12,210 nucleotides of DNA. Source: an uncultured Prevotella sp. GTDB lineage: Bacteria; Bacteroidota; Bacteroidia; Bacteroidales; Bacteroidaceae. The notes under the pieces were generated by a model. The model did not search any database, was not told where the DNA came from, and saw only the letters and a program-made list of their open reading frames with translations. Positions 5,530-11,878 of this stretch are shown here, in pieces. The stretch spans positions 1 to 12,210 of the forward strand of contig CAKQDG010000069.1 in assembly GCA_934219025.1 (NCBI GenBank), read 5' to 3'. Position 1 is the first letter of the stretch. Each line of letters starts with the position of its first letter. The translations under genes were made by a program, and so were the position numbers.

Positions 5530-7392
5530 ATGCACAAAAAATCATCACACATCATTTCTATATATCACAGCTGCCTTGTCGCAACGGCAATGGCAGTCGT
5601 GGCTTTTTCGTGTTCCCCGTCGGGGAGAAAAACATCTGGCAACGACAACAGGGCATACGCCTTGCTCGAGAAGGTGGCCGAACTGAACACCGACGGAAAC
5701 AAGCAAATGGCAGTGTCTCTTGCCGACAGTGCTCTGGCAATGGCTCCTGCCGACACCACACGTTGCTGGCTGCTGAGCGAGAAAGCCGTGGCTCTCACGG
5801 ATATGGGACACATGGCTGAAGCTATTGCCACCGGGAAGGAGGCGCTGGCTTTGGCAAAAAAGAACAATGATGTGGATGCTGTGCTGAATATGATGGGCGC
5901 ACTCGGAATTGCTTACCGGCGAACGGGGGAAACCGACTCTGCCATCGCGGAATACAACAAGGGCATCGAACTTGCCGTGAAGGAAAGGAACAGCGAATAT
6001 GAGATTTATCTTGACAACTGTGCCGCCGTACTCTTCAGCGAGAGCAACCGCTTTGCCGAAGCTCTCGACTTCTCCCGAAGGGCTGAAAAAGCGGCTCTTG
6101 CATCACACGACACCGTGGAATGGCTCTCGGCAAGGGCAAACATTGGCGGAATCTACTTGAGGATGAAAAGATACAAGGATGTGGTGAGGGTAATGACTCC
6201 TCTTTGGAAAGATGTTGTCAGAACAAACTATAATGTCCTGACTCTGAAATATCTCTCGCATCTGCTGAAGGCTCACAGCGAACTTGGCAACGCTCAAGCT
6301 CTGGAATATTATATGAAATATGCCGAAGCTGCCATGCAGGGGCTGAGTTCCACAAGCAACGGCGTGCTCGGCATTCTCGAAATAAAAGCCGACATGCTTG
6401 GCAAGCAAAGACTGTATGCCAAGCAGCTTTCACTGCTCGACAGCATCGCATCTGCCAACAACGGCAACCATGCCATGCCGGAAGGCAGGCTCCTTTTTTC
6501 AAAAGCCGCCTGCCTATGGCATCTGGACAGAAGGGATGAAGCTTTCGCCGCCCTGACACGGGCTTACCAAATGCTCGACTCTGTGAAGGAAAGTGATGTG
6601 GAGAGAAGTATGAGCGAATTCACCGTAAAATACAGGACTCTCGAAAAAGAGATGAAGATTGAGCGGATGAGCCTTCGCGAAGCTGAACAGCAGAACCGCA
6701 TTTTGTGGCTCACCATTGCTGTCGCAATATTGGGGGTTGCCGTCTGTGTCGTTTTATATCGCAAGAGGATTGCATCGCAACGTGCCGAAATTGAACGGAA
6801 GCGCAGCTATATCAACGGACTGGAGAATGAACGGAGGCGTCTGGCAAAAGAATTGCACGACGGGGTGTGCAACGATATCCTTGCCATCAAATTGCTGATG
6901 AATACCGATGGAGAGAAAGCCAAAACACAACTGCAAAGTGTATGGCAAGACGCCCGCAACCTGTCGCATGCCCTCATGCCGCCTATGTTTGACAATACTT
7001 CATTGCCGGAGGCGGTGGAGCAATACACAAAGGTTGTATCAAGAGACTTGAACAAGGAAGTGGAACTTTCTGTAATGGGCACCGACAAATGGAAGGTGCT
7101 TCCACAGAATATCTGTTACGAGCTCTACCGCATAACGCAGGAGGCTGTGTCTAATGCCATAAAGCATGGAGAGGGGAATCGCATATCCGTTGTCCTTGAT
7201 GCAAATGGCAACAATCTCAGACTATGCGTTGAAAATGAATCTGAATCGGAACCGGTAAGCGACAGACATAACGGCATCGGCATGGAAACGATAAAGATGC
7301 GTGCCTCAAGCATCGGGGCCACCACAAACTGCGGCTGCCGCAACGGTAAATACTCTGTTGAGATTAAACTAAAAAGCGCTCCGCTTAAATAA
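5530..7392 (+). CDS. TPR-containing sensor histidine kinase with lipoprotein-like signal (620 aa)
   Basis: Sensor kinase that autophosphorylates and passes phosphate to the next gene's regulator. The start chosen is ATG 5530; a longer frame from 5428 would overlap the methyltransferase by 82 bp and lose the signal sequence. Residues 8-28 form an export signal ending in AFSC, a possible lipobox with Cys28. Residues about 40-350 are helical TPR-like repeats (for example ALGIAYRRTGETDSAIAEYNKGIELA at 124-149), the likely periplasmic sensor. A coiled segment leads into one membrane helix at 390-410. The cytoplasmic part has a HisKA_3 dimerisation domain with phospho-acceptor His443 in ELHDGV, and a HATPase_c domain with the N-box EAVSNAIKHG (538-547, Asn542) and G-box NGIGMETIKMRA (581-592). 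A lipid anchor plus an internal membrane helix would make a two-point anchored sensor. The kinase assignment is firm; the lipobox is only moderate because position -3 is Ala, not Leu. Confidence 0.92.
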   Translation: MHKKSSHIISIYHSCLVATAMAVVAFSCSPSGRKTSGNDNRAYALLEKVAELNTDGNKQMAVSLADSALAMAPADTTRCWLLSEKAVALTDMGHMAEAIATGKEALALAKKNNDVDAVLNMMGALGIAYRRTGETDSAIAEYNKGIELAVKERNSEYEIYLDNCAAVLFSESNRFAEALDFSRRAEKAALASHDTVEWLSARANIGGIYLRMKRYKDVVRVMTPLWKDVVRTNYNVLTLKYLSHLLKAHSELGNAQALEYYMKYAEAAMQGLSSTSNGVLGILEIKADMLGKQRLYAKQLSLLDSIASANNGNHAMPEGRLLFSKAACLWHLDRRDEAFAALTRAYQMLDSVKESDVERSMSEFTVKYRTLEKEMKIERMSLREAEQQNRILWLTIAVAILGVAVCVVLYRKRIASQRAEIERKRSYINGLENERRRLAKELHDGVCNDILAIKLLMNTDGEKAKTQLQSVWQDARNLSHALMPPMFDNTSLPEAVEQYTKVVSRDLNKEVELSVMGTDKWKVLPQNICYELYRITQEAVSNAIKHGEGNRISVVLDANGNNLRLCVENESESEPVSDRHNGIGMETIKMRASSIGATTNCGCRNGKYSVEIKLKSAPLK

Positions 7393-7483
7393 TGCAATAA
7401 ATGCATTGTAGAAGTAGAAGGGAATTCTCTGTTGAGGTTAAAGGGGAAACTCTGTTGAAATAAAAAAGAAAGACTCTGTTGAG
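7353..7483 (+). repeat. Four imperfect copies of CTCTGTTGAG at the kinase/regulator junction
   Basis: CTCTGTTGAG or CTCTGTTGAA occurs at 7353-7362, 7427-7436, 7450-7459 and 7474-7483. The first copy is inside the kinase's last codons (SVEI). The other three fill the 102-bp gap before the response regulator with 23- and 24-bp periodicity, and the second copy continues as GAGGTTAAA, like GAGATTAAA in the gene. The short arrays may be slippage duplications of the kinase 3' end or a set of binding sites two helical turns apart. Confidence 0.7.
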
Positions 7484-7494
7484 ATAGTGCTAAA

Positions 7495-8109
7495 ATGAAA
7501 ATATTGATTACTGACGACCATCCTGTTGTCCTTTCTGGGATAAGACTGCTGATAGAAAGCAAAATGCCGGAATCTTGCATTCTTTCAGCTTCTACCGTTG
7601 ATGAAGCTCTTGGCATCATCAACACAGACAATGTTGATGTATTGATTACCGACCTTGACATTGCCGGCAGAAGCGGAATAGAATTGATAAACAACGTGCA
7701 CGAGACTTGTCCGCAAACAAAAGTCATTGTCTACACCATGCACGAGGAAGTGTGGGTGGTAAGACAACTTCTATCTGCCGACCCGGACGCCGTCGTGCTG
7801 AAAGCCGACGAACCTGCAGAACTTACTCGTGCGCTGTCTATGATAAAGGAGGGCAAAGGATATTACAGCGCTACATTCAACCGCCTGCTCAACAGTATTT
7901 CAACTTCACCGGATATGCTGTCGAAGCGCGAGGCTGAAATATTGCGGATTACCGCCTGTGGCAAATCGGCTTCTGATATTGCCGCACAACTCAACATCTC
8001 GGTAAATACAGTGGAATTCCACCGCCGAAGAATAATGCAGAAGCTTGATGCCGCCAATGCTGCAGAGGCTGTAAATAAAGCAAGGGAACTGGGATTGTTT
8101 TCTTTGTAA
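7495..8109 (+). CDS. NarL/LuxR-family response regulator (204 aa)
   Basis: Phosphorylation-controlled DNA-binding protein and the natural partner of the kinase directly upstream (102-bp gap). The receiver domain (about 1-120) shows the acidic pair Asp7-Asp8, phospho-acceptor Asp53 in ITDLDI, the switch Thr81 in VIVYTMHEE and Lys103 in VVLKADEP. All residues needed for phosphorylation are present. The C-terminal GerE/LuxR helix-turn-helix spans about 142-203, with the core SKREAEILRITACGKSASDI and the recognition helix NTVEFHRRRIMQKL. The Asn-Thr-Val motif is standard. No TAnnTTTG box is evident between kinase and regulator, so they are probably co-transcribed. Its likely targets include the palindrome-rich region just downstream, because the next gene encodes a related HTH; that link is inference. 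Confidence 0.95.
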   Translation: MKILITDDHPVVLSGIRLLIESKMPESCILSASTVDEALGIINTDNVDVLITDLDIAGRSGIELINNVHETCPQTKVIVYTMHEEVWVVRQLLSADPDAVVLKADEPAELTRALSMIKEGKGYYSATFNRLLNSISTSPDMLSKREAEILRITACGKSASDIAAQLNISVNTVEFHRRRIMQKLDAANAAEAVNKARELGLFSL

Positions 8110-8150
8110 AAACATTACTGTTCCACTTTGGCTTTATATAATTCGACTAA

Positions 8151-8184
8151 TTGTCGACAAAACATAAACTACGGAATTCCATGG
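8151..8184. promoter_or_regulatory. Perfect palindromes upstream of the tandem promoters
   Basis: TTGTCGACAA (8151-8160) is a perfect 10-bp palindrome, and its GTCGA also pairs with TCGAC at 8143-8147. GGAATTCC (8173-8180) overlaps CCATGG (8179-8184). They lie 27-67 bp upstream of the first -33 element, where an activator would bind. Short palindromes arise by chance, so only their concentration here is notable. Confidence 0.35.
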
Positions 8185-8210
8185 TTTTCCACCTACCGAA
8201 AATGATAGTT

Positions 8211-8244
8211 TTTATCCTTTGGCAAGTTGTTTCCAAAGGATAAA
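8211..8244. promoter_or_regulatory. 12-bp perfect inverted repeat spanning a promoter (probable operator)
   Basis: TTTATCCTTTGG (8211-8222) and CCAAAGGATAAA (8233-8244) are exact reverse complements separated by 10 bases, so half-site centres are 22 bp apart, about two turns of DNA. The left arm contains the -33 TTTG and the right arm runs into the -7 box of the first promoter, so a protein bound here would cover both elements. An RNA hairpin ending the upstream regulator transcript is the main alternative, but there is no T-run. Confidence 0.6.
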
Positions 8245-8276
8245 TTTGTAATATATGCGGAACGTTCCTAAATTTG
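8218..8276 (+). promoter_or_regulatory. Two overlapping Bacteroidota-type promoters in tandem
   Basis: First promoter: TTTG (8218-8221), 19-bp spacer, TAAATTTG (8241-8248). Second promoter: TTTG (8245-8248), 20-bp spacer, TAAATTTG (8269-8276). The last four bases of the first -7 box are exactly the -33 element of the second, so the two cannot be occupied at once. The palindrome GGAACGTTCC (8259-8268) fills the second spacer. Both would drive the gene starting at 8316. Confidence 0.6.
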
Positions 8277-8315
8277 TATACGGAAAAACAATGGGCAACG
8301 TCAAACGTAACAAGC

Positions 8316-8531
8316 ATGTCAGAAGATATAAAAGGTCAAATAACAAAGCGAGAAATCGAAATCTTGGATTTATTGTCAAGAGGTCGTAGTAGCAATGATA
8401 TAGCCGAAGCCCTTTTTATATCAAAAAACACGGTGAACTTCCACCGCCGTCAATTATTGAGAAAAACCAGTTCCAAGAACATTGCCGAACTTATAGGCAA
8501 AGCCTACAGACTGGGAATATTGTCAAAATGA
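8316..8531 (+). CDS. Stand-alone LuxR/GerE helix-turn-helix protein (71 aa)
   Basis: A small DNA-binding protein made of almost nothing but a GerE domain (about residues 8-70), without the receiver or ligand domain that usually controls it. The core is ITKREIEILDLLSRGRSSND, then IAEALFISKNTVNFHRRQLL with the recognition helix around NTVNFHRR. It resembles the output domain of the regulator at 7495-8109 (shared KRE-EIL, DIA, IS-NTV-FHRR and similar spacing), so it is probably a derived paralogue. ATG 8316 is chosen because an upstream in-frame TTG at 8274 lies inside the -7 box and could not be on the transcript of the second promoter. It may bind the same sites constitutively or form heterodimers with the regulator; this is inference. 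The surroundings are more AT-rich than neighbouring genes. Confidence 0.8.
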   Translation: MSEDIKGQITKREIEILDLLSRGRSSNDIAEALFISKNTVNFHRRQLLRKTSSKNIAELIGKAYRLGILSK

Positions 8532-8667
8532 CAATAGGTTGCATCTATCTCTACCCATGTTTACCATTAAACTGCTTCAATTATTTAAATCTAATTAAAT
8601 AACACAGTACTAATTTAAATAGAATAGTAATAATAAACGAAACTATTAATCCCATAAATAAAACAAT

Positions 8668-10926
8668 ATGAGAAAAATCTTACTTTTAACACTTGCTGCG
8701 ACTTCGATTGCGTCATACGGGCAGGGAGTGCGTCTTGGCAGTTACTATCACAGACAGCAGAAGCAGAAAGCAGAACTTCGTAAGGAAATTGCTTCAAACA
8801 CAGACAACAAGAATGAGAGGGGAAATGCCACCAACAGAGGTCTACAGAAGGGTGTCTATATAGACCAGGCAATGAAGGTGAGTGGCAACAACATCTACCG
8901 CTATGTTTTTGCATATAACAAAAACATGGAGCGCAGTTCAGAGACTATATACAGGAAGTACTTCAACGGTGTGGAATGGTCTGACGAAGAACTTTACAAC
9001 AAAGGCGTATATACTTATGAATACGACAGTCAGGGCAGGATAGTTTCAAAGAAAGTGGTATATGAAAACCAAAACACCGAGTTTCGTTCATATACAGTGT
9101 CTGTCGATTACAATAATGATGACTACACACAATATACCCATTACGCCATAACCGACAACGAAAGTTATTGCAGCAGCGATTGGAGTTTCTGGAAAAACGG
9201 CAGGTTACGCCATTACACCGTTTACAATGGCTATGCTTCCGACCAGAGGGAAAAACGTTCGGTTTCGTTCGACCAAAACGGCAACTGCACAAGGATTGCT
9301 GCGGATTACAATTCAAAGGAAATTTCAGGCAACCTGAACGATTCTACCATTATAACCAACGACACTTACTACGGCTACGACAATCCGAAGACTCTCGAAC
9401 ATTATGTGTATAACCCGGAGAACGGCAAACTGACTGAATACAAGACATGGGGCGTAAACAATGAAAGCCGCAAATACGAATATATCTACGATGCCCTGGG
9501 CAGAATCTCGGCAATAAAGAAATACTATGATGCTGACGACGATGAAGACGTAGGCACTGACTATTCTAAAACTCCGGCAAAGGGAATGAGTGAATTCTCG
9601 ACAAAGGAACCGGAATGGCGACTTGAATACAACGAGACTTACACTTACTTCAATGACGAGGTGTATGGCATAGGCAATCCATGGCACGACATCTTCGGTA
9701 TGGATGGCCCATTGACCAACCGCCACCTCGTGGACGACGACTACGAGCCAAACATGCCGTGGGTTGAGGATTTGACATTCAACCGCGATGCCAACGGCAA
9801 ACTGCTCTCTTTGGTTTCTACAAAAACCGAGGAGGATGGCTTTATAGACGAAAACACTTTTACCATTGATGCCAACGGACATATCACCAGACAGTATGTT
9901 CATTCAAAAGAATCATGGGAAGACGGCGGTTATAACGAAGAGACGATAACCACCGACTACAACTGGCAGGGAGAACAGCTGACAAGCAGCCGGGAGACGT
10001 GCAATGAAAACACTTCCTATAACGGTAGCAGAAACTACACCCGCGACTACACCTACACCTACGGCAACGGGACTTTCGGATACAAGAGGGTATCGTCGGG
10101 CAATGACGTCAGCAGCGACAGCGAGAGAAGCGGCAGCATAACGAAGTTGAACAAGGGATTCAAAATCGTTGAAAAAAGCAAATCCGACCAGGATATCTTT
10201 ATCCAGGAGGTGCAGACAGAGGATATAAACTTTGTTCGTCCGAACCTTATACGCGACTACGAGGGTTTCAGCACCGACAATACCATTACCGTATCGGTTA
10301 AAGACCGGGCTGTGGCTTATCTGAAAGCAAGCGGATATCCATACGGCGACGGATTGGGCTGGAATGACTTTGAGTACTCTTTAGGAGACGCATCAGCATA
10401 TGTCAATACAAACGACGATACATATTTCTCTGTTTCGCATGAAGGCGACAAAACTATATGCAGCAATGCCCAAGGCATGACAGTTTTCGTGCTTCAGGGC
10501 AACAGACTGCTGAAGGAAAGGATATATGAGGAACTGTATAGTGACGTCGTCGTTAGTAAGTCACCGAGCCGTGCTTCTATTCCATCTGCATATACTTACA
10601 AGGAGATAACATACAGCTATGACGAGAACGGACTCGTAAACGGACAGACCGTTACCACCGTTGATAAGAACGGAACGAAGGTGGACGAGACAAAAGTGGA
10701 AGTGGTGTACAATCCAGCAAGCGGCATCGAGTCTATTAATGCTACAACGGGCAGGAGCCTCAACCTCAGCGGCAGGACTCTGGGCATTACAAACGGTTCG
10801 TTCTCGGTATATACCCTTGACGGCACGATGCTTGCAAGCGATGCCGGCTCGTTCCAGTTTGAACAAGGCGGCACATATATTGTGAAGTCAAGCCGCGGCA
10901 AGGCTATCAAGGTGAACGTGAGATGA
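8668..10926 (+). CDS. Secreted protein with YD-like repeats and a T9SS-type C-terminal sorting-like domain (752 aa)
   Basis: Residues 1-19 form a signal peptide (MRKILLLTLAATSIASYG, cleavage before Gln). The mature part is rich in Tyr, Asp, Asn and Thr, and carries scattered units resembling YD/RHS repeats: YEYDSQGRIVSKK (117-129), YIYDALGRISAIKKY (272-286), FNRDANGKLLSLVS (371-384), FTIDANGHITRQYV (398-411) and YSYDENGLVNGQTV (649-662). The last 65 residues (from GIESI at 686 through VYTLDG at 714-719 to GTYIVKSSRGKAIKVNVR) look like a type A sorting domain of the type IX secretion system, suggesting surface display or release. No enzyme motif or toxin domain is seen, and it is shorter than RHS toxins. 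It follows the small HTH gene by 136 bp without a TAnnTTTG box, so read-through from the 8218-8276 promoters is possible. Function is unknown. Confidence 0.82.
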   Translation: MRKILLLTLAATSIASYGQGVRLGSYYHRQQKQKAELRKEIASNTDNKNERGNATNRGLQKGVYIDQAMKVSGNNIYRYVFAYNKNMERSSETIYRKYFNGVEWSDEELYNKGVYTYEYDSQGRIVSKKVVYENQNTEFRSYTVSVDYNNDDYTQYTHYAITDNESYCSSDWSFWKNGRLRHYTVYNGYASDQREKRSVSFDQNGNCTRIAADYNSKEISGNLNDSTIITNDTYYGYDNPKTLEHYVYNPENGKLTEYKTWGVNNESRKYEYIYDALGRISAIKKYYDADDDEDVGTDYSKTPAKGMSEFSTKEPEWRLEYNETYTYFNDEVYGIGNPWHDIFGMDGPLTNRHLVDDDYEPNMPWVEDLTFNRDANGKLLSLVSTKTEEDGFIDENTFTIDANGHITRQYVHSKESWEDGGYNEETITTDYNWQGEQLTSSRETCNENTSYNGSRNYTRDYTYTYGNGTFGYKRVSSGNDVSSDSERSGSITKLNKGFKIVEKSKSDQDIFIQEVQTEDINFVRPNLIRDYEGFSTDNTITVSVKDRAVAYLKASGYPYGDGLGWNDFEYSLGDASAYVNTNDDTYFSVSHEGDKTICSNAQGMTVFVLQGNRLLKERIYEELYSDVVVSKSPSRASIPSAYTYKEITYSYDENGLVNGQTVTTVDKNGTKVDETKVEVVYNPASGIESINATTGRSLNLSGRTLGITNGSFSVYTLDGTMLASDAGSFQFEQGGTYIVKSSRGKAIKVNVR

Positions 10927-11024
10927 AAGCGATAATAATGTCAAGGTGATATATATGATAAAAGTCTTCATAAGGAAACCAATGCCTCAATATATATAAC
11001 AACAGATTTTTAATAACAACCATT
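10927..11024. other. AT-rich 3' untranslated stretch
   Basis: Nothing is visible here apart from short AT-rich runs such as TATATATA; it links the stop codon at 10926 to the terminator. Confidence 0.5.
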
Positions 11025-11067
11025 AGCCGTTCTGATTTGACAAAATGTCAATCAGAGCGGCTTTTTT
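11025..11067 (+). terminator. Strong intrinsic terminator after the secreted protein gene
   Basis: AGCCG/CGGCT, then TCTGAT/ATCAGA and TTGACA/TGTCAA pair across an AAA loop, giving a stem of about 17 bp with one G-U and one bulged T. Six T follow at 11062-11067. This is a textbook terminator for the 8668-10926 transcript. Confidence 0.92.
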
Positions 11068-11264
11068 ATTAATTATTTTAAACTTTACTGACTATATGTC
11101 GATAATCAAGTCAATTTGGCGCAAAATATCAAGACAATGGCATATGGTACGAGTGTTGCATATGGCATTAGTGAAAATCGAGAGCTGGAGAGCCGAAAGG
11201 CAGGAGGGCTTGAGAGATTCAAAAAAATGATTAATGAATGGATAAATAAAGAACTAAAATAAAA
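11068..11264. other. Intergenic region before the small heat-shock gene, with a repeated GCATATGG
   Basis: No convincing coding sequence is present. GCATATGG occurs directly repeated at 11140-11147 and 11158-11165, 18 bp apart, each containing the palindrome CATATG. No good TTTG/TAnnTTTG pair was found, so the heat-shock gene may use another sigma factor or a diverged promoter. The tail (11221-11264) is A-rich, as expected for a leader in this phylum. Confidence 0.4.
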
Positions 11265-11266
11265 AT

Positions 11267-11272
11267 GGAGGT
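11267..11272 (+). promoter_or_regulatory. Shine-Dalgarno sequence deciding the Hsp20 start
   Basis: GGAGGT lies 7 bases before the ATG at 11280, ideal spacing. An alternative ATG at 11265 overlaps it, so the later start is preferred. A strong Shine-Dalgarno is unusual here, since the other genes in the window lack one. Confidence 0.6.
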
Positions 11273-11279
11273 ATTTGAT

Positions 11280-11705
11280 ATGTTACCAGTAATGAATAGA
11301 AATCTTTGGATGCCTGATGAGTTTAACGACTTCTTTGACACAGACTTCATGCCGAGGGTTAATGCCACGGCTCCTGCAATCAACGTGAAGGAGAGCGAAA
11401 AAGACTACACAGTGGAGCTTGCTGCTCCTGGCTTGACAAAAGATGACTTCAACGTGAACATAGACCACGACGGTAATCTTCATATCAAGATTGAGAACAA
11501 GAGCAACAGCAAAGAGGAGGACAAGAAGAGCCACTATCTGCGTCGCGAATTCTCTTACAGCAAATATGAGCAGACATTGCTTCTGCCTGACGATGTTGAG
11601 AAAGACAAAATTAGCGCAAGCGTAAACAATGGTGTTCTCACCGTTGATCTTCCTAAGATTGAGAAAACAACCGAAAAGGAAGCTCGCAAGATTGAAATCA
11701 AATAA
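11280..11705 (+). CDS. Small heat-shock protein, Hsp20/alpha-crystallin family (141 aa)
   Basis: ATP-independent cytosolic chaperone that holds unfolding proteins for later refolding. The alpha-crystallin domain covers about residues 30-127: APAINVKESEKDYTVELAAPG near its start, LRREFSYSKYEQTLLLPDDV (87-106) in the middle, and the family signature NNGVLTVDLPK (116-126). The C-terminal IEI (138-140) matches the I-x-I motif used for oligomer assembly. The N-terminus MNRNLWMPDEFNDFF (5-19) resembles other Bacteroidales Hsp20 proteins as I recall them. ATG 11280 is chosen over ATG 11265, which is in frame and would add five residues, because of the GGAGGT at 11267-11272. It is a single-gene unit bounded by terminators on both sides. 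Confidence 0.95.
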   Translation: MLPVMNRNLWMPDEFNDFFDTDFMPRVNATAPAINVKESEKDYTVELAAPGLTKDDFNVNIDHDGNLHIKIENKSNSKEEDKKSHYLRREFSYSKYEQTLLLPDDVEKDKISASVNNGVLTVDLPKIEKTTEKEARKIEIK

Positions 11706-11725
11706 TCTATTCTGATATAATTGTT

Positions 11726-11765
11726 AATAGCCCCGATGCCATAAAAGGTATCGGGGCTATTTTTA
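11726..11765 (+). terminator. Intrinsic terminator of the hsp20 gene
   Basis: AATAGCCCCGAT (11726-11737) pairs perfectly with ATCGGGGCTATT (11750-11761). The stem continues with a G-U and CC/GG to a 6-base ATAAAA loop, about 15 bp in all, and T-rich sequence follows. It lies 20 bp after the hsp20 stop codon. Confidence 0.92.
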
Positions 11766-11767
11766 TA

Positions 11768-11864
11768 CTCGGACGGCTCAGATTTCTCGGACTACTCGGA
11801 CTACTCGGGAAAATCAGAGTTGTCCGAGAAGTCCGAGAAGTCCGAGAAGTCCGAGTTGTCCGAA
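11768..11864. repeat. 9-bp tandem repeats (GTCCGAGAA / CTCGGACTA) arranged as an inverted repeat
   Basis: CTCGGACTA repeats about 2.6 times at 11786-11808. Its reverse-complement family follows: GTCCGAGAA three times at 11822-11848, then GTCCGAGTT (11849-11857) and GTCCGAA (11858-11864). The two 23-base arms 11786-11808 and 11824-11846 pair at 21 of 23 positions. Outside them, 11768-11785 pairs with 11811-11828 at 15 of 18, giving a competing fold. The patch lies between convergent genes. Confidence 0.85.
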
Positions 11865-11878
11865 CCCTCAAAAAAAAG

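Noticed and set aside
8274..8315. TTG start that would lengthen the small HTH protein to 85 residues
   Set aside because: The TTG lies inside a TAAATTTG promoter box, so it would not be on the transcript from that promoter; ATG 8316 fits the GerE domain boundary.
8291..8389. A 32-codon, very basic out-of-frame ORF overlapping the start of the HTH gene
   Set aside because: It is out of frame and overlaps real coding sequence; its basic composition can be explained by A-rich sequence read in the wrong frame.
8583..8620. Repeated ATTTAAAT before the secreted protein gene
   Set aside because: Two 8-bp AT-only palindromes in an AT-rich leader are expected by chance.
11045..11230. A 61-codon plus-strand open frame
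   Set aside because: Its start codon is inside the terminator stem at 11025-11062, and the product has no recognisable feature.
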